From positions 1-16,185 of the forward strand of contig PJAB01001228.1 of assembly GCA_002887195.1 (NCBI GenBank): 16,185 nucleotides of DNA. Direction: 5' to 3'. Made by a program: the position numbers and the translations under genes. Below, in pieces: positions 6,941-15,322 of this stretch. The stretch comes from Chrysochromulina parva. Taxonomy: Eukaryota > Haptophyta > Prymnesiales > Chrysochromulinaceae. Within the stretch, counting starts at the first letter, position 1, and each line of letters starts with the position of its first letter. A model generated the notes under the pieces. It was not told the origin of the DNA. It was given only the letters and a program-made list of their open reading frames with translations, and searched no databases.

Positions 6941-9900
6941 TCAATGGTCGCCGTCGAGGCCGCTATAGTCCATTTTGGCCACCTGCTGGCGCAGCATCGA
7001 GCGCGCTGAGCCCTTGCCGCCCGCCCGCGAGTCGGCCATCGCCCGTGCCGCATCCGACGAGGCCTTCGAGTACGTAGAGCGCGGCGTGGCAGCGGGGCCC
7101 TCGTCGACGCTCTTCTTGATGTTCATGTTCAGCTTGAGCTTTGGCATCACGGGGGCGCCATCGGGGCCCGTCACCACTGGCGCCGCCGACGGCGCGGGCT
7201 CCGAGCTGAGCGCTGTCATGGGCACCGGCCCGTCCGAGATGTCGACGGCGCCGTCCATGTCGTTTGGCAAAGGCGTCGAGGGTCGCGTGCCCCGCGGTGT
7301 GCCCAGCTCGGCAGCACGATCGACGCGCGCCTGCAGCACGGCATCGCGCTTCTCGGACGCTGCCTGCAGCGCCCCCTCCATTTGCTCCTCGGTGCGCGCT
7401 TTGCCCTTCTGCTTGAGGCGCTCGGCGAGGTCCTTTGGAGGCTCCCTCGGCGTCTCGTTGACCGCCACCTCGATCACCTGCGTCGCCGACAGATTGCGTG
7501 CGACCGTTAGCGTCTTCGGGTCGTCCGGTCCGAGCGCCGCGGCCATGATGTCGTACGCGCGCTTGAAGAGCGCGATTGCCTCGTCGCGCCGCCCTTGCAC
7601 GCGGTAGACGATGCCCAGGTTGGACAGATCCATCGCCACCTCGGGATGATCATCGCCAAGCGCGGCCTGGTCAATGGCGAGCGCGCGGAGGTAGAGCGGC
7701 ACCGCCTCCGAATGCTGGTTCTGATCGCAGAAGGCGTTGCCCAGATTGACGAGATCCTTGGCAACCTCCGGGTGATCTGGCCCGAGGGTCTTCTCATAGA
7801 TCGCGAGCGCCGTCATGTAGAGAGGCACTGCGTGCGGCGCCTTGCCCTGCGTCCGGTAGAGCAGCGCCAGGCGCCCTAGGTCAGAGGCGACCTCGTGCAG
7901 CGTGGCCTCCATGTCCTCGCGCTCGCGCTCGAGCCGCTGAGCCTCGGCTTCGCTGTCTTTCTCGGCCTGGGACACCTCCTTTGCCTGCCATCGCGTCGGG
8001 TCGTCGGTGAGAGGTCTTGTCGCTCGTCATCCATCGCAATCAATCCTCATTCAGGGGAAATCCATGCTCATCAAGGGGCAATGCATGCTCATCCATCGCA
8101 ATCAATCCTCATTCAGGGGGAATCCATGCTCATCAAGGGGCAATGCATGCTCATCCATCGCAATCAATCCTCATTCAGGGGGAATCCATGCTCATCAAGG
8201 GGCAATCCATGCTCCTCAGGGGCCATGTCTCACCTTGTCTTCGAGCGACTGGACGTCGGCCCACGCGCGCTCGACGGCGCCCTGATACGCCTCGAGAGTC
8301 GCCGCCTGCTCCTCCTGCGATTGAGTCGAACGGTCTGTCCCTTCAGGCGAGTCCGCTTTCATGGCGTCGCGCGCTGCCGCCTCGAGCGCCCTGCCATCGA
8401 GCGCGCCGCTCGCAGTGCTCAGTCGCGCCGCCCCAAAGCTATCCTTGATGAAGTCGTCCACCATCACAGCCTCGTCGGCGGGCATGCGCTTGCTGCTGCT
8501 GCTGCTGCTGCTGCTGTCTGCCTGCTTGGCGGCCTTGGGCAACGTCGGCGCCGCCTCCGGGAGCGCCACTCCCTTGGAGGTGGCCAGCGCGCGCAGTCGC
8601 TCGAGCTCGATTGACGAAGCGGCCTGCTGCTTGCGCATCGCCTTCATCTTGCTCTCGTGCTCTTTGCGCTTTCGGGCGAGCTTGCCAGAGAGGGCGGCCT
8701 GCGCCTCCGCCTGCGCCTGCATGAGCTCGTCGAGCTCGAGCTTCGCTGCCTCCACCTTGGCCTGTACTGACCCTAGTGCCACGCGCAGAGACTGCTGAGA
8801 CTCGTACGTCGGACGGAGCCGCGCCCACGCGCCAAGCTCGGCGCGCACGCGCCCGAGCTGCGACTCGTAATACTTCCAAAACAGCTCATCCTCGAGAGCG
8901 GTGAAGTCGACTGACGCGTTCACCTTGGCCTGCACCTTGACCGACATGGCCTGCTGGCCGAATTGCAGCGAGTTCAGTGTCTCAAACGAGTCGGAGGCCG
9001 TCGGAGCGACGCACACGATCAGCACCGTGTTGGCGCGCCCACCAAAGGCGCCCGACAGCAGCCGCGTGAGCTTCGTCTCGCGAAAGGGCGGTCGGCCGCC
9101 CTTGGGGCCCGCGGCGAGAGCCTGCACGCACCGGCCGAGCGTCGTGAGCGAATTGTTGATCGCGATCGCCTCGTCGAACGCCTGCCCCGTCACTTCGGAC
9201 TTTTTGACGCGCTCGGAGCCGGCGAGGTCGACGAGGTGCAGCTTGCCGCGCAGGATGCGTGAGCCCGCGCGGGTGGTGACGTCGAGCAAGAGCACCGAAT
9301 GCGAGCGCGACGATGCATCGTTCATCGCTGTCGCGCTCGTCACGCGGTTGCGGTTGGCTGCCTCGATCACGCCCACCGCCTGCTGCACCGACGTGAGCGG
9401 CGTCGACTGCGCGCCGGTGAGGACCACGCCCTCCTTGGGATCTTCTCGTAGGTCGACCTGATGAGGGAGGCAATCACATGCCGTCAGAGGCCTTCCGACG
9501 CCATCAGGGGAGGCAATCACATCCCCTCGTCGTTGGGATCCTCTCGCGGACCCACCTCGTTCTTAGGCTCGAGCAGGTCGTACAGGCCTTCGAGATAGAT
9601 CTGGACGTACGAGAGCCGCACTTCGCGCCCCTCAGCCGCGTCATCCGTCAGGATCTGCGAGAGCGCTCGCCACACGACACCCTCCTTGCCCGCCGCCACG
9701 TTGCCGAGCGTGTGCGTCTTGCCAGCGCCCGTCTGGCCGTAGCACATGACGCAGCCGTTGATGCCCTCGAGCACGCCGGCGATCACCTCCGTCTCCGTGC
9801 ACGCTGCGCGGTACACATCCTCCTGCTGCGCGTCGGGAGGCAGCACACCGTCGAAGACGAACTGGCGCGGCGACGCCGAGCGCTCGCCCTTGCGCGATCC

Positions 9901-10530
9901 GGCGTCGTTCCCGTCCTCACCGGCGCCCTCCTTGTTCTCGAGGAGCCAGAGCTTCGGGCTCTGCACGTGGATCGCCGAGCTGCCCGCGCTGCTGCTGTCC
10001 TCCTTCGCCTCATTCTTGCGCACCGTCGGCCGCACGCGCACGTAGACGCGCACGCGTGTCGCGCCGCCACCCGCGGCGGCGCTCGAGCCCGACGTCGATT
10101 GCCGCTTGAGCTTCGTGGGCGTACCCTCCTTGCTGCCGGGCTTGCTGCCACCCTCCTTGGCAGGCGGCGTGTCAGCGCCCGCCTCACCTTTGTTTTGCTG
10201 CCGCTCCGCGAGCGCCTCGTCATCCACCATGCGGTTGGCGGCACCGGCCGACGAGGGCGGCAGCGGGGGACGTGCGCCGGGCGGCAGCGGCGGCGCCTTG
10301 GCTCCGGGGCGCCGCGCGGTGGGACCGGCAGCGGGTGCTTTCGCCGGCTTCTGGGCGTCGGGCGTGGACGGCCGTGGCGAGCGAGGCGACGCCGGCGCCG
10401 CCGGCGCCGCCGCTGCAGGTGGCGACTTGCGAGGAGACGCGGGCCGTGGACCGCGGGGAGAGGCGGGCGCCGGACCGGCGGCGCGCGGTGAGTTCGGAGG
10501 CTTCGATCGTGGAGATTGTGGTGCCTCCAT
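6941..10530 (-). CDS. Kinesin with C-terminal kinesin-light-chain-type TPR repeats, three exons
   Basis: Model: exons 10530-9556, 9457-8234, 7984-6941; 1080 aa. Both joins are phase 0 and the second intron carries an in-frame stop if retained. The first in-frame ATG after the upstream open frame is at 10530. Residues 1-155: disordered, full of SPR/SP/TP sites. Motor about 158-500: VRVYVRVRPTV, P-loop GQTGAGKT 265-272, switch I NDASSRSH 371-378, switch II DLAGSE 402-407, FRETKLTRLL 450-459, FGQQAM 491-496, all needed ATPase motifs present. Coiled coil about 505-620, then a Ser8 run. Residues about 764-898: three 42-residue TPRs of kinesin-light-chain type (DHPEVAKDLVNLGNAF, DHPEVAMDLSNLGIVY). 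The motor resembles the armadillo-kinesin/unassigned group by eye. Likely a microtubule motor that binds cargo through its own TPRs. If the second intron call is wrong, these are two genes: motor (stop 8216) and a TPR protein lacking an ATG. Confidence 0.85.
7985..8233 (-). other. Kinesin intron 2 (249 nt), minisatellite-filled
   Basis: Donor AAG|GTGAGA at 8233, acceptor GATGGCAG|GCA at 7985. The preceding exon ends and the next begins in phase 0, joining LEDK to AKEVSQAEKD. Without splicing the motor frame stops at 8216 and the TPR frame has no ATG before an upstream stop, so splicing explains both defects at once. About three quarters of the intron is the 62-bp repeat. Confidence 0.8.
8028..8213. 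repeat. 62-bp minisatellite, three copies
   Basis: Units 8028-8089, 8090-8151 and 8152-8213 differ by about one substitution each. Each unit starts CATCCATCGCAATCAATCC. On the minus strand each unit divides into three related blocks of 20-21 nt beginning GAG(C)AT and containing GATTGCCCC or GATTCCCCC, so it is a higher-order repeat of a shorter ancestral unit. A truncated degenerate fourth block (CTCCTCAGGGGCCAT) follows to the splice donor. Confidence 0.95.
8492..8515. repeat. GCT/AGC trinucleotide microsatellite encoding Ser8
   Basis: Eight perfect GCT units on the plus strand, read AGC on the minus strand as eight serines in the kinesin region between the coiled coil and the TPRs. Likely a length-variable disordered linker. 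Confidence 0.9.
9458..9555 (-). other. Kinesin intron 1 (98 nt)
   Basis: Donor GAG|GTGGGT at 9555, acceptor CATCAG|GTC at 9458. Removal joins LLEPKNE to VDLREDPKEGVVL, restoring the usual kinesin order between the ...YDLL segment and switch I. Retention gives a stop at 9517. Its first 23 nt resemble the first 23 nt of exon 2 (about 17 matches). Confidence 0.9.
9465..9522. repeat. Pair of 15-bp direct repeats inside kinesin intron 1
   Basis: GGGAGGCAATCACAT occurs at 9465-9479 and 9508-9522 (offset 43). The copies make up much of the intron between the exon-like 5' segment and the acceptor. Confidence 0.9.
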
Positions 10531-10931
10531 GGGCTGGCGAGGGTACCTGTGCGGATCCTCAATGCGCCGCGGCGGCAATGTGCACCGCAGTGCGCGTGCG
10601 CAGTGCCCTGCCGGCAAAAGGGAGTCGGTGGACGCTGACGCGCTGTCGAGAGAAACTCTTTCCCCACAGTGCTGTTTGTCGCACGGGCATGCCGCCCTTC
10701 CACTTCTCTTCACACATGAATGAGAGGAGGGTGTTTCAGGTGGCAGCGCTGCTGTTGAACACAACGCGTTTCACGATGCGCACATCAACCTGAACCTCCG
10801 CGGACCTCCATGCAGATGCATGCATGCATCCGACCGCGACGCGTAAAACCTCGCGCGGTAACCTCTGCGTCAGCCTTTATGTTCCGATCCTTTTCGAGCA
10901 CACTCTTGAACTGTACGGTACAACCGCTACG
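10531..10931. other. Intergenic between kinesin and CCCH genes
   Basis: About 400 nt holding the kinesin 5' region and the 3' end of the zinc-finger gene, both on the minus strand. The kinesin frame stays open upstream of the chosen ATG to about 10764 but has no earlier ATG. A run of ATGCATGCATGCAT-type alternating sequence lies near 10810-10826. No other gene seen. Confidence 0.5.
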
Positions 10932-12341
10932 TTAAAACCCCGCCAAAGTCGCGGCTGCTGCCTTTTCCCTCTCCGCCGCCCGCTTACGCTGCTCTCGTCG
11001 TCGTAACGACGCCGAGCGCTTCAGCCCTCCGGACGTGGCGCCATCAGCAGGAGCAGCCTCCGACGCCTCCATCTCCGGCGGCGGAAGCGGCGGCGGCGGC
11101 ACAACAGCAGCAGCACCACCGCTCGTCTTGTCAGCCCTCCGCGCTGAGGACGGTCCAAACGAAGCGCTCCGAGGTCGCTGGCTGCGCGAGGGCGTCCCCA
11201 CCTGCTTCCAGGCCGCCATCTCGCTCTTCGGTTGCAGGGACTGCTGAGTACTCATCAGATGTGCGGCGAAACCACTCGCGGTGCCGGGCGCCGTCGTGGG
11301 CGCATTCGACAGCGCCGACGAGGCCGCTACAAGCGGTGCGCCGCGCCCCGAGCGGCCACCCACAACAGCCGCGACCGTTTTCTGTGCTAGTGCCAGAGGG
11401 CAGTCGCGCTTCCAATGGCCCTGAGCACCGCATAGGAAGCAGTGGCCTCCAGCATCGCTGTCGCCGCCCCCGCCGCTGCCGTCCAGCACCGCGTCATCAT
11501 CTTGTCCTCCGCTAGGGCCGCTGCCGCTGGCTGCACCGTTGGCGCCCTCGCTCGGGTGCAGGAAGCGGCAGCCAGCTCCGCGATTGCAAGTGCCCTTGAG
11601 GAAGAATTTGCATACCAGATTCCCGAGCGGCGCGATCTCGGCTCGGGAGATCGGTCCGCTGCTCGGTGGCTGCTCGCGTTGGCCTTCGCCGCGCCCGCGG
11701 CGCGGGCTCATTGCTCGCTGCTCGCGCCGCTGGAACGATTGGCTGCGTCGCGAGGGGCGCCGCGGGCTCTGACTCACTGCATGCACTGCGGGCGCAGCCG
11801 CAGGCGCCGCCACGGCTGCTGGCACCTGTGCCTCGGGTTTCTCGAGCAGGATGCCACTCGCCTCCGCGAGCCAGTCAGGGGTAGAGTCATCCGGCCCGAG
11901 CGGAGAAGGGGGGGCAGGGGCGGTCGAGGAGATCAGGCCCTCATCCTTCAGCGCGTTGAGCACCTTCTCTCGCGTGAGTGCCGTCAAGCACTCGTTGAAA
12001 CGGGGCAGAGCGCAGAACATGGCGAGGTCGGCGACGCTGAAGACCTCCTCTCGCTCGAGCGCTTCGTGCGTCCGATCGAGGATACGGCAGTCCAACGACT
12101 TTGAGAGCCAATCGCGAAGCGAAGTCTCCTTGGAAGCCCCCGTCGGCTTGGATGATGGACCCTCGGCTGTTGCTGGAGCACTTGCCGCTGCACCGCGCGA
12201 CATTTCCAGCTTGGCCAGCTTGAGCACCGCCTCGCGCAATACACTGGCATCCACGCTCTTGTCGGCGCTCGCGTTCTTGAGCGCGCTCTCCAGCTCGCTC
12301 GCAGAGCCCGCGGCGATGGCTGCTTTCAGAGCGCGCTCCAT
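10932..12341 (-). CDS. CCCH and CCHC zinc-finger protein
   Basis: 469 codons, ATG at 12341, TAA at 10932; no intron needed. A helical N-terminal part (1-50) is followed by a second helical block about 72-135 (TSLRDWLSKSLDCRILD to EKVLNALKDEGL) that could be SAM-like, an inference from pattern only. A CCCH finger lies at 244-262 (C-x7-C-x5-C-x3-H, CKFFLKGTCNRGAGCRFLH) and a CCHC zinc knuckle at 301-314 (C-x2-C-x4-H-x4-C, CFLCGAQGHWKRDC). Between and around them are Ser/Arg/Pro-rich stretches (QSPRRPSRRSQSF, MSPRRGRG) and Gly/Ser/Asp linkers; the tail has a proline run and basic KR-rich sequence. CCCH plus zinc-knuckle pairs typically bind RNA, so a nuclear or cytoplasmic mRNA-processing or stability role is likely. 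The specific ortholog is not recognised. Confidence 0.85.
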   Translation of the reverse strand: MERALKAAIAAGSASELESALKNASADKSVDASVLREAVLKLAKLEMSRGAAASAPATAEGPSSKPTGASKETSLRDWLSKSLDCRILDRTHEALEREEVFSVADLAMFCALPRFNECLTALTREKVLNALKDEGLISSTAPAPPSPLGPDDSTPDWLAEASGILLEKPEAQVPAAVAAPAAAPAVHAVSQSPRRPSRRSQSFQRREQRAMSPRRGRGEGQREQPPSSGPISRAEIAPLGNLVCKFFLKGTCNRGAGCRFLHPSEGANGAASGSGPSGGQDDDAVLDGSGGGGDSDAGGHCFLCGAQGHWKRDCPLALAQKTVAAVVGGRSGRGAPLVAASSALSNAPTTAPGTASGFAAHLMSTQQSLQPKSEMAAWKQVGTPSRSQRPRSASFGPSSARRADKTSGGAAAVVPPPPLPPPEMEASEAAPADGATSGGLKRSASLRRREQRKRAAEREKAAAATLAGF

Positions 12342-12381
12342 TCAAACCGCGCGCGTGCGTCCCTGTGTGCTCGTGTTAGAA

Positions 12382-12424
12382 GTCACACAGACACACATTC
12401 ACATTCACACACACACATTAACAC
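12382..12424. repeat. CA-rich microsatellite
   Basis: Runs of CACACA interrupted by ATTCACATTCAC. Lies about 40 nt upstream of the zinc-finger gene start, so in its 5' flank or 5' UTR. Confidence 0.75.
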
Positions 12425-12562
12425 CATGGCGGGTACCGCGCGGGGGCGGTTTAGAAGGGCGTGCTCGTGTGCTCTGTGTGGGCTTTCATGTGAATACACA
12501 CAACTCGTAAAACGGCATTTCACAGTTCCGAAAAAGTCAAGACAAGTAAAAGCCAAGGTCAA

Positions 12563-12592
12563 GTAAAAAGACATACCGGGGGGAGCCGGGAC
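12563..12592 (+). repeat. Solo relative of the 35-bp inverted repeat
   Basis: GTAAAAAGACA, then TA, then CCGGGGGGAGCCGGGAC: matches the left repeat at 1058-1084 except for a 2-nt TA insertion, and lacks the outer TACCGG. No partner copy in the opposite orientation is present in the window to its right. Confidence 0.85.
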
Positions 12593-12776
12593 TATCTCTC
12601 ACAGTCAGATAGTCAGTCAGTTTCGTCGCGGGCCCTTCTCCGCGCTCACCACACCGCCGTCTCGTGGGATGCTCCGCGACCCTCAAAAAACATCCAGCGG
12701 CGATCCAGCGAGGTCGACGTAAATGTGTATCTGGCTGATATGTGTATGTCGCATGCTCGCATCGATACAATTTTGC

Positions 12777-13832
12777 CTATCTTAGTGCGGGAATCGGCTT
12801 TTCCACGAGCGTGCCGTCGGCGTGCTTGGCAAAGCGCGTGCGCTCGCGCGGGAAAACGAGCGCATCCGAATCCCACGGCCAATTGCCGAAGCCGGTCCGT
12901 TGGTAGTCGCTGAATGCCTTCATGATGTCCTCTTTCGTGTTGCCCACAAAGGGGCCGTGCGAGACCACTGGCTCGCCAATGTCGCGCCCCTGCAGCACCA
13001 GCACTTCCACCGGGCCAGCCGTTGAGGCGCGCAGCTCGACCTCCGAATCCGCGCGCACCTTGATGCGCTGGCTGTCGCGCATGCCCGTGCCGCCAACGGA
13101 GAGCCCCGAGCCGGCGTAGTAGTAGAGGTTGCGGTGCAACGACGCAGTGCCGCCGGGACCATCGTACGCTGGCAGCGTCCAGGCTGCCCCTGCCGCCAGC
13201 TTCACCGTCAACACGCACACGCCGTGCTCGGGCGCGACCGCGTACGAGTCGGGCGGTGGCGCGGGGGGCGCGGCGAAGCCCGGGAGGCTTCCGGCGACGA
13301 GAACGACCTCGGCCGCCGCGCCCGACGCGCCGTCGGCGACCACCTTGCTCGCCAGCTCCTCGGCCCACAACATCTTGAACGAGGGCGCCGCCATCTTGCT
13401 CGCGCGTGGCAGGTTGAGCCAAATTTGGAAGAGCTCGAGTGTGTTGCCGCGGTCGCGGTTGAGGAGCGGAAACATCTCGGCGTGCGAGATGCCAGAGCCT
13501 GCGGTCATCCACTGCACGTCGCCAAAGCCAAATCGACCGCCATTGCCCAGCGAGTCGGTGTGATCAACCAGGCCCTGGCGTGTGATCGTAATCGTCTCGA
13601 ACCCGCGGTGCGGGTGCTTCGGAAACCCAGGAACGCCCTCCTCACCGTGGTACATGGACCAACCAACCGGGTTCCCAAAATCAGCACCAATGCGGTGGCC
13701 AGACAGCGACGCGGCGGGCCCGAGCTTGTCGTTCCCGGCGGGGTAGCGGTCGAGATGGTAGACAGCGAAGAGAAATGGGCTGTCCGTCTCGAATGGAAAG
13801 TTGAGGCGTGCGGTCGACAGGATGACAGACAT
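12777..13832 (-). CDS. Pirin family protein
   Basis: 351 codons, ATG at 13832, TAG at 12777, single exon. Pirins are bicupin, iron-binding proteins; roles reported in the family include transcription co-regulation and quercetin dioxygenase activity. The N-terminal cupin is clear: KHPHRGFET with H73 and H75, then DVQWMTAGSGISHAEMF at 105-121 with H117 and E119, the four expected metal ligands. The C-terminal pirin signature GEPVVSHGPFVGNTKEDI is present near 300, followed by DYQRTGFGNWPW. Length is somewhat above the typical 230-300 aa because of an Ala/Pro-rich insertion about 160-205. No transit peptide is evident, so it is probably cytosolic or nuclear. Substrate and partner are not readable. 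The gene lies between the CCCH and WW-RRM genes, all on the same strand. Confidence 0.95.
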   Translation of the reverse strand: MSVILSTARLNFPFETDSPFLFAVYHLDRYPAGNDKLGPAASLSGHRIGADFGNPVGWSMYHGEEGVPGFPKHPHRGFETITITRQGLVDHTDSLGNGGRFGFGDVQWMTAGSGISHAEMFPLLNRDRGNTLELFQIWLNLPRASKMAAPSFKMLWAEELASKVVADGASGAAAEVVLVAGSLPGFAAPPAPPPDSYAVAPEHGVCVLTVKLAAGAAWTLPAYDGPGGTASLHRNLYYYAGSGLSVGGTGMRDSQRIKVRADSEVELRASTAGPVEVLVLQGRDIGEPVVSHGPFVGNTKEDIMKAFSDYQRTGFGNWPWDSDALVFPRERTRFAKHADGTLVEKPIPALR

Positions 13833-14377
13833 GCTTCAAGGAAGGGCGAGGTTCTCCGAGGTCGGATCCGTCCACGTCAGCTGGTCGTGCGATTGCCGAG
13901 CGACCGGCGCGTGCCCTCTTGTTTGCGGCGGCGGCGCCGAACGAAACTTCATGTGGGGATTTTCACCACTCCGATATGAACTGGTGACGGAGCAAGCTAA
14001 CAACAAGTAGCTTGCTTGCGGACTGAGTTAGCGGTCCAGGCGAGCCGTGGGCGGCGATGTTCGGCCGTTGGTGCGTACATATTAGGGTATTAGGCTATCG
14101 CGCGTTCGCGAAGTTCGATCCTCGTTCACTGTCTATCACTTTGGCTCTTGGCCGGTCTCTTGTTCCGAGATCTACTGCATATTCTAAAACACACGTACGA
14201 GGTACGTCAGTACCGGTCACGCGAGACGCGACACTGGGTCGCGCGGACGGGAGCACGGGACACGCGTGCGGCTGTCGCGGATGACTCATGAGCCATGTCA
14301 TCTTGTCATGAGCGCTATGGTCGAGGGCACTAGGCTGCGCACGCAAGAGCGTGCTCAGCGGGCCGAATTCGCATCGA
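13833..14377. other. Intergenic between pirin and WW-RRM genes
   Basis: 545 nt holding the 5' region of pirin and the 3' region of the WW-RRM gene. A strong hairpin lies at 13991-14016. A TACCGGT-containing motif is at about 14210 and a CTCATGAG palindrome at 14285-14292, repeated in part at 14306-14312. No convincing ORF or RNA gene. Confidence 0.5.
13991..14016. promoter_or_regulatory. Perfect 9-bp hairpin upstream of pirin
   Basis: AGCAAGCTA, an 8-nt loop, then TAGCTTGCT: a perfect inverted repeat about 160 nt upstream of the pirin ATG. It could be a transcription-factor site, a 5' UTR hairpin, or chance; function is not shown. Confidence 0.45.
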
Positions 14378-15322
14378 TCACGAATGGCTCTTCTCCACCT
14401 TCATCTCGCGTCCGGCGACCCAGGAGCCATTCATCGCGTTCATGGCCGCGTCCGCCTCCTCCACAGTAGCATAGCTCACGAAGCCTGCGACGATGAGGGA
14501 CGAGGGACGCGAGACAATTAGCAGGCTGGCGGGTGCAGCTGGGGCAGCGCGCGCGGCGCACGACGAGCGGCTCGGCTGACGCGCACCATAGCCCTTGCAC
14601 CATCCATTTTCCTTGTCAATTGTCATCTCGGCGCGGGTGACCGTTCCAAACTTATCGAATTCGCGCCGCAGGTCGGCGTCGTTGAACTCATCGTACTCAC
14701 CGCGGCGCATCTTGCGTACGACAAAGAGGTTGGCCCCATTCGGCCCTTTGGTCTGCGGCAGGTCGGCGTTCGACGCCAAGCCCGCCTCCGGATTGAAATC
14801 CGGTGGCCGCGTGTATGTCGACTCGCACGTGGCAGAGTTCCAGTAGTAGGTCATCCCATTCTCCGGGTTGGTCTGCAAAGTCCACGCGGCGTTATGGCGC
14901 ACCGCCGGCACCAGCGCGGGCACCGGCTGATGCGCCGCGTGCGCGTGCGCGTGCGCGCTCGCCCCCGCCGCAGCTGTGAGCGCCTGGTGCTGCTGCTGCA
15001 GCCCAGCGAGCTGGGCCTGCAGTGCCGGAATCTGCGAGCGAAGCCACGCGGCCTCGTGCTGAAGCGCGGCCTCCTCCGCGGCATCGGCCGTCACGGCCGC
15101 AGGGACTGGCGCGACGGCATGCGCCTCCACTCCCTCGCTGCCCGCTGCTGGCGCATGTGTTGTGTTTAGCGCCTCGTCAGCTGGCGCCGCACCGTCAGCT
15201 GTGAGCGGTTCTGCCACCAACGCCTCCTCGGGCTCCGCGGGAGCGCCATCTGGCTGGTCTGGCGCCACAATCTCTTCGCGAGGTCGCTTGATGCCAGCGA
15301 TGGGCGAGTCTCGTGCTTCCAT
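14378..15322 (-). CDS. WW domain plus RRM RNA-binding protein, two exons
   Basis: Exons 15322-14587 and 14484-14378 give 280 aa. The ATG at 15322 starts MEARDSPIAG; the frame is open a few codons further but only with non-ATG codons. Residues 1-85 are acidic and Ala/Pro-rich, with a basic KRPRE near 12 (possible nuclear signal). A short coiled coil lies about 86-118, then an Ala/His run. The WW domain is about 145-177 (AAWTLQTNPENGMTYYWNSA, then TYTRPPDF), with both signature aromatic positions. The RRM is about 197-277, with RNP2-like NLFVVRKM and RNP1 KGYGFVSY made exactly at the splice join. WW plus RRM suggests a nuclear splicing or 3'-processing factor that recognises proline-rich partners and RNA; the ortholog is not determined. 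The calmodulin gene is divergent from it. Confidence 0.9.
   Translation of the reverse strand: MEARDSPIAGIKRPREEIVAPDQPDGAPAEPEEALVAEPLTADGAAPADEALNTTHAPAAGSEGVEAHAVAPVPAAVTADAAEEAALQHEAAWLRSQIPALQAQLAGLQQQHQALTAAAGASAHAHAHAAHQPVPALVPAVRHNAAWTLQTNPENGMTYYWNSATCESTYTRPPDFNPEAGLASNADLPQTKGPNGANLFVVRKMRRGEYDEFNDADLRREFDKFGTVTRAEMTIDKENGWCKGYGARQPSRSSCAARAAPAAPASLLIVSRPSSLIVAGFVSYATVEEADAAMNAMNGSWVAGREMKVEKSHS
14485..14586 (-). other. WW-RRM gene intron, 102 nt, frame-preserving
   Basis: Donor TATG|GTGCGC at 14586; acceptor CGTCGCAG|GC at 14485; branch-like TGCTAAT about 40 nt before the acceptor. Splicing in phase 1 makes the canonical RNP1 KGYGFVSY. The intron is 34 codons long without a stop, so retention would insert 34 residues into RNP1 rather than end translation. 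Confidence 0.9.

Larger units (their letters stand above)
12342..12776. other. Intergenic between CCCH gene and pirin gene
   Basis: 435 nt with the 5' region of the CCCH gene and the 3' region of pirin, both minus strand. It contains a CA-rich microsatellite at about 12382-12424, a partial tandem AAGTAAAAG duplication near 12543-12569, and the solo inverted-repeat relative at 12563-12592, followed by CAGTCAGATAGTCAGTCAG. Confidence 0.6.

Noticed and set aside
8028..8213. CRISPR-like array
   Set aside because: The 62-bp units are contiguous and nearly identical with no unique spacers, so it is a minisatellite.
8007..8614. Plus-strand frames across the 62-bp repeat giving repeated SILIQGESMLIKG-type peptides
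   Set aside because: The region is a repeat-filled intron of the minus-strand kinesin gene; the peptides are translated repeat.
9478..10491. 337-codon plus-strand open frame over kinesin exon 1
   Set aside because: Arg/Leu-rich shadow of the motor-coding strand, with no domain of its own.
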